This document shows positions 6,058-12,796 of a stretch of DNA of 15,216 nt, piece after piece (positions within the stretch are counted from its first letter, which is position 1; every line of letters starts with the position of its first letter). Both the position numbers and the translations under genes were made by a program. The notes beneath the pieces were generated by a model that saw nothing but the letters and a program-made list of their open reading frames with translations, made no database searches and was not told the origin of the DNA. The stretch spans positions 1 through 15,216 of the forward strand of contig JAICTB010000022.1 of NCBI GenBank assembly GCA_025936595.1, given 5' to 3'. This DNA is from Thermoleophilia bacterium. GTDB lineage: Bacteria > Actinomycetota > Thermoleophilia > Gaiellales > Gaiellaceae.

Positions 6058-7239
6058 CTAGAAATTGATGTCCTGGAGCGCCTCGGCTGCACGGCGGAAG
6101 AGCGTCGTCGCCGCCTCGAGATCGCCCGCCTGTCTGTACGTGTCGCCCTGCGCCATCCACGCGGCCGCCAGGTGGCTCACGGAGCCGATCGCCTCGAAGA
6201 GCCACTCGGCTGCGGCGAACTCGGTCATCGCCTCATCGTCGCGCGCCTGTTCGAGCAGCGCGCGGCCGAGCACGAGGTGCGCGTTGCCCCGCTCGTCGCG
6301 GTAGTCGTCGCGGCCCTCGAGCAGCGACAGCGCGTGGCGCGCCTGCTCCTCGGCGAGCTGCGGCGCACCGCAGCGAAGATGCACCTGCGCGAGCGACGAC
6401 ACGGCCTGCGCGGCGTCCGCCAGATTGCCGATCTCGAGCGCGAGCCCGAACGACTCGGTCAGGTAGCCGACGGCCTTCTCGGGCTCGGCGAGGAGGAAGC
6501 TCAGGCCGCCGAGGTTGTTCAGCAGGCGCGCCTCGGTCTGGCGGTCGCCGCTCTCGACGGCGAGCGCGCGGGCGCGCTCCGCGTAGAAGCGGCCGAGCAG
6601 CGGGTCCTGCCGGCGCTCGGCGACGAGCGAGCACTGCATGAGCGCGAGCGCCTCGAGCCGCGTGTCGCCGCCCGCGACGGCGAGCTCGAGTGAGCGCTCC
6701 GCGTCGACCTGCGCCGCCTCCCATTCGCGCTGGAGCTGGTAGCAGCGGGAGCGCCAGTCGAAGATGCGCGCCCGGAGCACGTCGCCCGCGACGCCGCTGC
6801 GCTCCGCGAGGCCGAGCGCGGCCGAGAAGAGAGAGACCGCGTTCGAGACCTTCGAGAGCTTGAGCCGGCAGCAACCGAGCCGGAACAGCGCCTCCGCGCG
6901 GTCGACGTCGTCGAAGACCGGGCGCTCCGCGAGCGCCCGCGCGCGCTCCAATGTCGTGACGGCAAGGTCGAGCCTGCCGAGATACATGCACGCCCACGCC
7001 TCGCAGAAGAGGACGCGAAGCGAGAGGTCCGGGACGGAGACCGCCGGGACGGAGACCTGGCCGAGCGCGTCGAGCGCGTCCTCGTAGCGATGCTCTTCGA
7101 CGAGCCGCTCGGCGCGGTTGATCGCAGCCGCCATCTCGCCGCGCCCGCCGGCGAGCGGCGCCTGCACGAGCTGTGGCGTGACAGGCGGAAGCGTCTGGAG
7201 TGCCGCAGTGCCTTCCATGAACATCATCAAAGGCTGCAC
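6058..7239 (-). CDS. Standalone tetratricopeptide-repeat (TPR) protein
   Basis: Predicted 393-residue cytosolic protein made almost wholly of TPR helical hairpins from about residue 37 to the C-terminus. There are roughly eight or nine repeats, the clearest at 235-270 (LLNNLGGLSFLLAEPEKAVG), 276-308, 315-350 and 356-390. No signal peptide, membrane span, helix-turn-helix or enzymatic motif is visible. The first 36 residues are irregular. The size and all-TPR architecture resemble Rap and other RNPP-type peptide receptors, though general TPR scaffolds look the same. The start is uncertain: GTG 7239 is the longest, with ATGs at 7227, 7224 and 7218, and none has a clear Shine-Dalgarno. Its stop lies 21 bases before the small exported peptide gene. 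It is divergent from isocitrate dehydrogenase. Confidence 0.85.
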   Translation of the reverse strand: MQPLMMFMEGTAALQTLPPVTPQLVQAPLAGGRGEMAAAINRAERLVEEHRYEDALDALGQVSVPAVSVPDLSLRVLFCEAWACMYLGRLDLAVTTLERARALAERPVFDDVDRAEALFRLGCCRLKLSKVSNAVSLFSAALGLAERSGVAGDVLRARIFDWRSRCYQLQREWEAAQVDAERSLELAVAGGDTRLEALALMQCSLVAERRQDPLLGRFYAERARALAVESGDRQTEARLLNNLGGLSFLLAEPEKAVGYLTESFGLALEIGNLADAAQAVSSLAQVHLRCGAPQLAEEQARHALSLLEGRDDYRDERGNAHLVLGRALLEQARDDEAMTEFAAAEWLFEAIGSVSHLAAAWMAQGDTYRQAGDLEAATTLFRRAAEALQDINF

Positions 7240-7313
7240 GGGCGGCGAGGGCCATCACCGCGTGCGAGCGCGCGGCATCCCGGTTCCGGGGGAGCCGCCG
7301 CAACCGCTCCATG

Positions 7314-7319
7314 TACGCT
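7314..7319 (+). promoter_or_regulatory. Putative -10 element of the icd-mdh operon
   Basis: TACGCT ends ten bases before ATG 7330 and fits the TANNNT pattern seen at other gene starts here. It lies in the 90-base divergent region shared with the TPR gene. There is no Shine-Dalgarno before icd, which supports a near-leaderless mRNA. Confidence 0.35.
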
Positions 7320-7329
7320 GGCGCGCGCG

Positions 7330-8412
7330 ATGGCTCACCGGGTCACCCTCATCCCCGGCGACGGCACCGGCCCCGAGCTGACAGAGGCCACCCGCCGCGT
7401 CCTCGAGGCGACCGGCGTTGCGTTCGACTGGGACGTCCGCCAGGCGGGCGTCGACGTGATGGAGGAAGCGGGAACGCCGCTGCCCGACGAGACACTCGCC
7501 TCGGTGCGCGAGAACAAGGTTGCCCTCAAGGGCCCGATCACGACGCCGATCGGCACCGGCTTCCGCTCCGTCAACGTCGCGCTGCGCCACGAGCTCGGTC
7601 TTTACGCCTGCCTTCGCCCCTGCAAGACCTATGCCGGCGTCCGCTCGCGCTACGACAACGTCGACCTCGTGCTCGTGCGCGAGAACACAGAGGATCTGTA
7701 CGCCGGGATCGAGTACGAGGCGGGGACGCCGCAGGCCGAGCAGGTGATCGGCGAGCTGAACGCGCTCCAGACGAAGCAGATCGCCCCGGGATCCGGCATC
7801 TCGGTGAAGCCGATCAGCCGCGCCGGCTCCGAGCGGATCATCCGCTTCGCCTTCGAGTACGCGCGCACGCACGGCCGCAAGCGCGTGTCGTGCGTCACCA
7901 AGGCGAACATCATGAAGTTCACGGACGGCCTCTTCCTCGACGTGTTCCGCGAGATCGCCAGGGAGTACCCGGAGATCGAGCCGTGGGAGAACCTCGTCGA
8001 TGCCGTCTGCATGGGGCTCGTGCAGCGCCCGGAGGAGTTCGACGTGCTCGTGCTGCCGAACCTCTACGGCGACATCGTCAGCGACCTCACGGCCGGCCTC
8101 GTCGGCGGCCTCGGCGTCGCGCCGGGCGGCAACATCGGCCCGGACACGGCGGTGTTCGAGGCGACGCACGGCTCGGCGCCGAAGTACAAGGGACAGAACA
8201 AGGTCAACCCGACCGCGATGATCCTCTCGGGCAAGCTGATGCTCGACCACCTCGGCGAGCGCGACGCCGCGCAGCGCCTCGAGGACGCTGTCGCCGCCGT
8301 GATCGCGGCCGGCGAGCGGGTGACCTACGACATGAAGCCGTCGCGCGACGATCCGACCGCGGTCGGGACGAGCGAGTACGCGGACGCGATCATCGACCGA
8401 CTGGAGGAGTAG
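7330..8412 (+). CDS. icd: Isocitrate dehydrogenase, isopropylmalate-dehydrogenase superfamily
   Basis: Predicted 360-residue enzyme that oxidatively decarboxylates isocitrate to 2-oxoglutarate. Isocitrate-binding residues are Ser80 and Asn82 (RSVNVALR), Arg86, Arg96 and Arg118 (VLVRENTEDLY). Tyr124 and Lys191 are the catalytic pair, and Asp224, Asp248 and Asp252 the metal ligands. The cofactor region reads HGSAPKYKGQNKVNP. Lys285, Tyr286 and Val292 match the NADP-selecting residues of the E. coli enzyme, and Tyr333 (VTYD) matches a fourth, while the fifth (Arg) is not obvious. This predicts NADP use, although overall length resembles NAD-type enzymes. ATG 7330 gives the standard MAHRVTLIPGDGTGPE N-terminus; the open frame upstream is not credible. 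mdh follows after two bases. Confidence 0.93.
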   Translation: MAHRVTLIPGDGTGPELTEATRRVLEATGVAFDWDVRQAGVDVMEEAGTPLPDETLASVRENKVALKGPITTPIGTGFRSVNVALRHELGLYACLRPCKTYAGVRSRYDNVDLVLVRENTEDLYAGIEYEAGTPQAEQVIGELNALQTKQIAPGSGISVKPISRAGSERIIRFAFEYARTHGRKRVSCVTKANIMKFTDGLFLDVFREIAREYPEIEPWENLVDAVCMGLVQRPEEFDVLVLPNLYGDIVSDLTAGLVGGLGVAPGGNIGPDTAVFEATHGSAPKYKGQNKVNPTAMILSGKLMLDHLGERDAAQRLEDAVAAVIAAGERVTYDMKPSRDDPTAVGTSEYADAIIDRLEE

Positions 8413-8414
8413 CT

Positions 8415-9344
8415 GTGAGCGAGAGGCGGAAGGTCACTGTCGTCGGAGCCGGGAACGTCGGCGCGACGTGCGCGCAGGTGCTGGCGCAGCGCGACTACGC
8501 GGACATCGTCCTCGTCGACATCAAGGAGGGCCTGCCGCAGGGGAAGGCGCTCGACATCAACCAGATGGGCGCCGTCCTCGGCTACGAGCCGAACGTCACC
8601 GGCTCGAACGACTACGACCTGACCGCCGGCTCCGACGTCGTCGTGATCACGGCGGGCCTGCCGCGTTCGCCAGGGATGAGCCGCGACGACCTCGTGCAGA
8701 CGAACGAGAAGATCGTCAAGGACGTGACGGAGAAGGTGGTGGCCGTGAGCCCCGAGGCGATCCTGATCGTCGTCTCGAACCCGCTCGACGCGATGTGCCA
8801 CGTGGCGAAGAGCGTCTCCGGCTTTCCGAAGGAACGCGTCTTCGGCCAGGCGGGCATCCTCGACACCGCGCGGCTCCAGACGTTCATTGCGTGGGAGACC
8901 GGCTCGTCGGTCAAGGACGTGAGCGCGGTCGTGCTCGGCGGCCACGGCGACCAGATGGTCTCTGTCATCTCCGCAACGACCGTGGGCGGTGTCCCGATCC
9001 GCAAGCTCGTCGCCGACGACAGGATCGCCGCCATGGTCGAGCGCACCGCCAAGGGCGGCGGCGAGCTCGTGCAGCTGATGGGGACCTCGGCCTGGTACGC
9101 ACCGGGCGCGGCGTCCGCGCAGATGGTCGACTCGATCATGCTCGACGAGAAGCGCGTGCTTCCGTGCACCGCCTACCTCGAGGGCGAGTACGGGATCGAC
9201 GGCCTCTACATGGGCGTGCCGGTGAAGCTCGGCTCGAAGGGGATCGAGCAGATCCTCGAGGTCGACCTCGACGACGCAGAGCAGGCCGCGCTCGGCAAGA
9301 GCGCGGACGCGGTGCGCGAGGTCGTCGCGGTCCTCACCACGTAA
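8415..9344 (+). CDS. mdh: Malate dehydrogenase (LDH-like type)
   Basis: Predicted 309-residue NAD-dependent enzyme interconverting malate and oxaloacetate. The Rossmann motif GAGNVG is at residues 11-16, and Asp35 (VLVDIKEG) points to NAD. Arg84 in the GLPRSPGMSR loop is the malate-specifying residue (lactate dehydrogenases have Gln). Arg90, Asn122, Asp150, Arg153 (ILDTAR) and catalytic His177 (GGHGDQM) complete the site. GTG 8415 follows GGAGGAG (8403-8409) by five bases. That site overlaps the last codons of icd, so the two enzymes are co-translated. The pairing puts two TCA steps in one transcript. The length and absence of an extended N-terminus fit the LDH-like bacterial MDH rather than the mitochondrial type. 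Confidence 0.95.
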   Translation: MSERRKVTVVGAGNVGATCAQVLAQRDYADIVLVDIKEGLPQGKALDINQMGAVLGYEPNVTGSNDYDLTAGSDVVVITAGLPRSPGMSRDDLVQTNEKIVKDVTEKVVAVSPEAILIVVSNPLDAMCHVAKSVSGFPKERVFGQAGILDTARLQTFIAWETGSSVKDVSAVVLGGHGDQMVSVISATTVGGVPIRKLVADDRIAAMVERTAKGGGELVQLMGTSAWYAPGAASAQMVDSIMLDEKRVLPCTAYLEGEYGIDGLYMGVPVKLGSKGIEQILEVDLDDAEQAALGKSADAVREVVAVLTT

Positions 9345-9370
9345 CACGGCCCTCCCGCACCGCGACCCGC

Positions 9371-9376
9371 TACCGT
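9371..9376 (+). promoter_or_regulatory. Putative -10 element of the SDR-protease operon
   Basis: TACCGT ends eight bases before ATG 9385, in the 40-base gap after mdh. It is the same hexamer as at citA. No Shine-Dalgarno precedes the SDR start, consistent with a leaderless or near-leaderless transcript. Confidence 0.35.
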
Positions 9377-9384
9377 CCCGCCGC

Positions 9385-10131
9385 ATGGATCTCGGTCTGC
9401 GCGGCAGGACGGCGATCGTCTGCGGAGCCTCGTCCGGGCTCGGCCTCGCCTCGGCGGAGGCGCTCGCCGAGGAGGGTGCGAACGTCGCGATGTTCGCCCG
9501 CCGCCGCGACGAGCTGACGCGCGATGCAGACCGAATCGGCGCGCTCGCCGTACGTGGAGATGTGACCAACGCATCTGACCTGGAGCGACTCGTCTCGAAG
9601 ACGCTGGAAGCGTTCGGCGGCCTCGACATCGTGGTCTGGAACTCCGGCGGGCCGCCTCCCGGGACGGCCTCCGAGATCACCGACGAGGCGCTGGAGTCCG
9701 CGTTCGAGCTCCTGCTGCAGCCTGCGGTGCGCCTCGTGCGGCTCGCGCTGCCGCACCTGCGCGAGAGCGAGTCGGCGCGAATCGTCTTCATCACCTCGGC
9801 CACGGTGAAGGAGCCCACGCCGCACCTCGCGCTTTCGAACGCGCTCCGACCCGGCCTCACCGGCTTCGCGAAGACCCTCGCACGCGAGCTCGGGCCGGAG
9901 CGGATCACGGTCAACTGCGTCGCACCGGGGCGCATCGACACGCCGCGCATGACCGAGATCTACGGCGCCGGCGGCCCCCCCACGGAGGAGCTCGCCCAGA
10001 TCCCGCTCGGCCGCATGGGCTCGCCGCGCGAGTTCGGAGACGTCGTCTGCTTCCTCGCCTCCGAGCGCGCCTCGTATGTGACCGGCACGACGGTGCTCGT
10101 CGACGGCGGCTTCTCCCGCAGCCTGCTGTGA
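9385..10131 (+). CDS. Atypical short-chain dehydrogenase/reductase (SDR)
   Basis: Predicted 248-residue Rossmann-fold oxidoreductase similar in length to FabG. The nucleotide loop CGASSGLG is at residues 13-20, Asp59 lies in VRGDVTN, and the NNAG-equivalent is NSGG (86-89). Ser138 (ITSAT) marks the usual catalytic Ser, but the YxxxK pair is absent: the segment reads HLALSNALRPG, with Leu150 and Leu154 at the expected Tyr and Lys positions and Arg155 next to the latter. The C-terminal VNCVAPGRIDTPR and VLVDGGF motifs are normal. It therefore either uses other residues, as some divergent SDR subfamilies appear to do, or has a non-catalytic role. Substrate is unknown. Its TGA overlaps the next GTG as GTGA, coupling it to the PDZ/Lon protease. 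Confidence 0.88.
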   Translation: MDLGLRGRTAIVCGASSGLGLASAEALAEEGANVAMFARRRDELTRDADRIGALAVRGDVTNASDLERLVSKTLEAFGGLDIVVWNSGGPPPGTASEITDEALESAFELLLQPAVRLVRLALPHLRESESARIVFITSATVKEPTPHLALSNALRPGLTGFAKTLARELGPERITVNCVAPGRIDTPRMTEIYGAGGPPTEELAQIPLGRMGSPREFGDVVCFLASERASYVTGTTVLVDGGFSRSLL

Positions 10132-11120
10132 GACACGTCACCCCCGGTCGCCTCGTGGTGCTGGGGCTCGTGCTGTTCGCGGTCGCCTTCGGCCTCTACA
10201 TCGCGCCGTCCGACGAGTACATCTTCCTGCCGGACCGCGCGCATCCGGTTGCGCCGCTCGTCAGCGTTCCCGGCGGCCACGACCCCGCGAAGGGCGGCGT
10301 CTACTTCGTCGACATCGTCATCCGCAAGGCTTCGATTCTCGAGAAGCTGTTCGGCGGCCTGCACAAGGGCGCGGAGCTCGTCCCGGCGAGTGCGGTCAAC
10401 CCGCCCGGGGTGGGCGAGCAGCAGCGCCGCCGGATCGACCTCCAGGACATGCAGCACTCGCAGAACATCGCTGCAGCCGTGGCACTGCGCGCCGCCGGGA
10501 AGAAGGTGGTGACGCGCGCGACCGGTGCGCGCGTCGCCGAGGTGGAAGCGGGCGATCCCGCCGTCGGCAAGCTCGACCCGGACGACGTGATCGTCGCCGT
10601 GAACGGGAAGCAGGTGCGCAGCCCGCGCGACGTCTCGGCCGTGATGGCGAAGCACACGCCGGGGGATGTCGTGGCGTTCACCATCCGGCGCGGCACGCAG
10701 ACGCGCATCGTGACGATCAAGACCATTTCAGGCGGGGATCCGCCGCACGCAATCATCGGCGTCGTCCTCGAGACGCAGCTCGACATCGAGCTGCCGTTCC
10801 CGGTGCGAATCGACGCCGGCAACGTGGGCGGCCCCTCCGCGGGCCTTGCGTTCGCGCTCGAGGTACTCGAGGAGCTCGGCCACAACCTCCTGCACGGGCA
10901 CAAGGTCGCGGCGACGGGCGAGATCTTCGCCGACGGCTCCGTCGGGCCGATCGGCGGGATCGAGCAGAAGACGATCGGCGCGCGCGAGGCGGGTGTGGAC
11001 GCCTTCCTCGTGCCCGCTGGGGAAAACGCACGCGATGCGCGCAAGGGAGCGGACGGGCTCCGCATCATCCCTGTGGAGAGCTTTACACAGGCGTTGCACG
11101 CCCTGGCGACACTGCGCTGA
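10128..11120 (+). CDS. Membrane-anchored PDZ and Lon-type (S16) serine protease, YlbL-like
   Basis: Predicted 330-residue protein with one N-terminal membrane segment (residues about 8-25), an extracytoplasmic linker, a PDZ domain (about 128-200, with VEAGDPAVGKL and VIVAVNGKQV) and a C-terminal Lon proteolytic domain (about 205-330). The Ser-Lys dyad is Ser237 in GGPSAGLAF and Lys281 in GGIEQKTIGA. There is no AAA+ ATPase part, as in the YlbL family of secreted Lon-like proteases, which cleave membrane or cell-surface regulatory proteins in some species. GTG 10128 overlaps the SDR stop as GTGA. The next 145 bases contain no gene. Family is clear; the substrate is unknown. Confidence 0.92.
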   Translation: MRHVTPGRLVVLGLVLFAVAFGLYIAPSDEYIFLPDRAHPVAPLVSVPGGHDPAKGGVYFVDIVIRKASILEKLFGGLHKGAELVPASAVNPPGVGEQQRRRIDLQDMQHSQNIAAAVALRAAGKKVVTRATGARVAEVEAGDPAVGKLDPDDVIVAVNGKQVRSPRDVSAVMAKHTPGDVVAFTIRRGTQTRIVTIKTISGGDPPHAIIGVVLETQLDIELPFPVRIDAGNVGGPSAGLAFALEVLEELGHNLLHGHKVAATGEIFADGSVGPIGGIEQKTIGAREAGVDAFLVPAGENARDARKGADGLRIIPVESFTQALHALATLR

Positions 11121-11178
11121 CGGCCCGAAAGACGACCCTCCGAGGGCCTGTCTGAAGTTGCCGGAAAGTGCACGTTTT

Positions 11179-11203
11179 CCTTTTAGGCAAGCCCTTTTAC
11201 GGC
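11179..11203. repeat. AT-rich direct repeat upstream of the four-cysteine protein
   Basis: CCTTTTAGGC (11179-11188) recurs as CCTTTTACGGC (11193-11203), 14 bases apart, inside an unusually AT-rich patch of this GC-rich window. The second copy overlaps the putative -35. It could be a regulator site or an upstream promoter element. Confidence 0.45.
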
Positions 11204-11223
11204 CTCCCGTGCGGTCGTAGCAT
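11196..11223 (+). promoter_or_regulatory. Putative promoter of the four-cysteine protein and LapA-like gene
   Basis: TTTACG (11196-11201) resembles TTGACA at four of six positions and is followed after 16 bases by TAGCAT (11218-11223), four of six matches to TATAAT. Transcription near 11230 would give a leader of about 35 bases holding GGAAGGA. This is the only putative promoter here with both boxes recognisable. The rest of 11121-11265 holds no gene. Confidence 0.45.
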
Positions 11224-11265
11224 GCGCCTCCGTCAACGCACCGCAGAACCCCCCGGAAGGACATC

Positions 11266-11439
11266 ATGACCCGCCCGAGCGCTCCAACCTGCGACGATTG
11301 CTACTTCCGCCGTCACGCCCTCTGTGCGATGGCCCCGGAGCGTCCCTGCCCCACCTTCCGCGCGGCGACGCGCACCCTCCAGCCGCCGCGCCAGCCCCGT
11401 CTCGTCCCGCTCGCCGTCTCGGCTGCGGCGGTCGCGTAG
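11266..11439 (+). CDS. Small four-cysteine protein, putative metal-binding
   Basis: Unrecognised 57-residue protein. ATG 11266 follows GGAAGGA (11255-11261) by four bases. Cysteines at 9, 12, 20 and 28 form the pattern C-x2-C-x7-C-x7-C, with CDDCYFRR and PCPTFR motifs. This spacing suggests a small zinc or iron-sulfur site; zinc is more likely given the compact, basic context. The last 25 residues are Pro-, Val- and Ala-rich without cysteine and may be disordered or weakly hydrophobic. I have the impression that similar CxxCxFR...PCPTFR mini-proteins occur in related genomes, but cannot confirm this. It precedes the LapA-like gene by 12 bases, so they probably share a transcript. Confidence 0.65.
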   Translation: MTRPSAPTCDDCYFRRHALCAMAPERPCPTFRAATRTLQPPRQPRLVPLAVSAAAVA

Positions 11440-11451
11440 GGAACCGCACCG

Positions 11452-11751
11452 GTGACAGAGCAGGAGCGGCAGGAGGAGCAGGAGAAGCAGCGGCCCGGGC
11501 TCGCAGCGCGCCTCGACGAGAGCCGGCAGACGTTCCAGCCTGCGCTCTGGTCGCGGCTGATCGGAGTCGCGGCGATCTCGCTCTACGCGATTCTCTTCGT
11601 CGTCCTCAACACGCGCCGCGTCAAGGTGAGCTTCGTCTTCCTCTCGACGCGCGTGTCGCTGATCTGGGTGATCCTGCTCTCGCTCGCCGTCGGGACAGTG
11701 CTCGGCGTGCTGCTCTCGCAGCTACACAGGCGCCGGCAGCGCCGCCGCTAG
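11452..11751 (+). CDS. LapA-domain (DUF1049-like) small membrane protein
   Basis: Predicted 99-residue inner-membrane protein with a charged, Glu/Gln-rich N-terminal tail (residues 1-34), two transmembrane segments (about 35-53 and 66-90) joined by a short NTRRVKVSFVFLSTR loop, and a very basic C-terminus (HRRRQRRR). The F-V-x-L-N-x-x-x-V-x-V-x-F-x-F pattern in the first hairpin is typical of LapA/DUF1049 proteins, which in E. coli (YciS/LapA) take part in lipopolysaccharide assembly. In a presumed Gram-positive lineage the role is unknown. GTG 11452 lies about nine bases after GGGAA. The last 30 bases overlap the convergent aminotransferase gene tail-to-tail. Confidence 0.82.
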   Translation: MTEQERQEEQEKQRPGLAARLDESRQTFQPALWSRLIGVAAISLYAILFVVLNTRRVKVSFVFLSTRVSLIWVILLSLAVGTVLGVLLSQLHRRRQRRR

Positions 11752-12783
11752 CCGCGCGACGCCGCCCGCGATCTCGTCCGGCGAGACGAAGCTGTATGCG
11801 AGCCTCGCCGTGTCCGGATCGCCGCCGAAGTCGGCCCCCTGCACGAACGTCACCCCCGCCTGCTCCGCGCGCGCGAGGAGGCCGGCGGCGTCGACACCGC
11901 CGAGCTCGAGCCAGAGGAAGTAGCCGCCGTCGGGACGCGTCGTGGAGATGCCTGGCAGCTCGCGGTCGAGCGCGGCGAGCATCGCGTCGCGCCGCGCCCC
12001 GAGCAGCGCCTTCACCCGCTCGAGGTTCGGCTCGAACCGGCCGCGGCTGACGAACTCGTGCACAGTCGCCTGCCCGAGGAGCACCGGCGTGATGTAGGTC
12101 GCGGTCGCCGTCGCCTCGACGGCGCGCGCGAGCTCGGGTGGGAAGACGAACCAGCCGACGCGGAGCCCCGGCGCGATCGTCTTCGAGAAGCTCGAGCTGT
12201 AGGCGACCTCGCCGCCCGAGAGCTCGAAGAGCGACGGCAGCGGCTCACCCTCGAAGCGCACGAGCCCGTACGGGTCGTCCTCGAGCACGAGCAGGTCGTG
12301 CTCACGCGCAAGCTCGGTGATCCGCCGGCGCCGCTCCTCGCTCAGCGTGCGGCCGCTCGGATTCTGGAAGGTCGGGATGAGATAGAGGAACGCCGGTGCC
12401 GGCCCGTTGCGCAGCTCGTGCTCGAGCGCGTCCGGGTCGAGCCCCTCGTCGTCGCAGGAGAGGCCGATGACGTCGGCGCCGAGCTCGCGCAGGATCTTCA
12501 GCGGCCGGTCGTACGTGGGCCGCTCCACGAGCACGCGCTTGCCCGGCGCGAGCCGCTGCGCGAGGAACACGAACCCCTGGAGCGAGCCGTTCGTCAGGAA
12601 GACGCGCTCCACGGCAACGCCGTGCCGCGCGGCAATCCACTCGCGCAGCGGTGCGTAGCCGGGCGATGGGCCGTAGGAGAGGATCGTGTGGCCGTCCCGC
12701 TCGAGCGCTGCACGGGCGCAGTCGGCGAGCTCGTCGACCGGCAGGCACTCGGGCGCGGGAACACCGCGTGCGAACGAGATCAT
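11722..12783 (-). CDS. PLP-dependent class I/II aminotransferase (2-aminoadipate/MocR-domain type)
   Basis: Predicted 353-residue fold-type I aminotransferase, similar to LysN-type 2-aminoadipate transaminases and the catalytic half of MocR regulators but without a DNA-binding domain. Recognisable residues are Tyr37 (LSYGPSPGY), Asn141 (TFQNPSG), Asp169 and Tyr172 (LEDDPYG), the Schiff-base Lys201 (SSSFSKTIAPGLRVGW) and Arg327 near the C-terminus for the substrate carboxylate. ATG 12783 has no Shine-Dalgarno; TAGCCT lies seven bases upstream, overlapping the stop codon of the PAS gene. It may thus have its own leaderless transcript as well as read-through from the kinase operon. The 3' end overlaps the convergent LapA-like gene. 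The amino-acid substrate cannot be told from sequence. Confidence 0.92.
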   Translation of the reverse strand: MISFARGVPAPECLPVDELADCARAALERDGHTILSYGPSPGYAPLREWIAARHGVAVERVFLTNGSLQGFVFLAQRLAPGKRVLVERPTYDRPLKILRELGADVIGLSCDDEGLDPDALEHELRNGPAPAFLYLIPTFQNPSGRTLSEERRRRITELAREHDLLVLEDDPYGLVRFEGEPLPSLFELSGGEVAYSSSFSKTIAPGLRVGWFVFPPELARAVEATATATYITPVLLGQATVHEFVSRGRFEPNLERVKALLGARRDAMLAALDRELPGISTTRPDGGYFLWLELGGVDAAGLLARAEQAGVTFVQGADFGGDPDTARLAYSFVSPDEIAGGVARLAAALPAPV

Positions 12784-12790
12784 GGCCCCG

Positions 12791-12796
12791 AGGCTA
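12791..12796 (-). promoter_or_regulatory. Putative -10 element of the aminotransferase gene
   Basis: TAGCCT on the minus strand ends seven bases before ATG 12783, the spacing expected for a truly leaderless mRNA. It overlaps the TAG stop of the PAS gene. No -35 is obvious. Confidence 0.35.

Noticed and set aside
5870..6205. N-terminal extension of the citA-like gene
   Set aside because: The extra 112 residues are antisense to the peptide and TPR genes and do not resemble citrate synthase; ATG 5869 gives the family N-terminus.
11136..11146. CCCTCCGAGGG hairpin after the PDZ/Lon protease as a terminator
   Set aside because: The stem is only four pairs with a three-base loop and no T run follows.
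11264..11449. Minus-strand frame opposite the four-cysteine protein
   Set aside because: Low-complexity Arg/Gly/Pro translation without a ribosome binding site; the plus-strand frame has both a good site and a motif.
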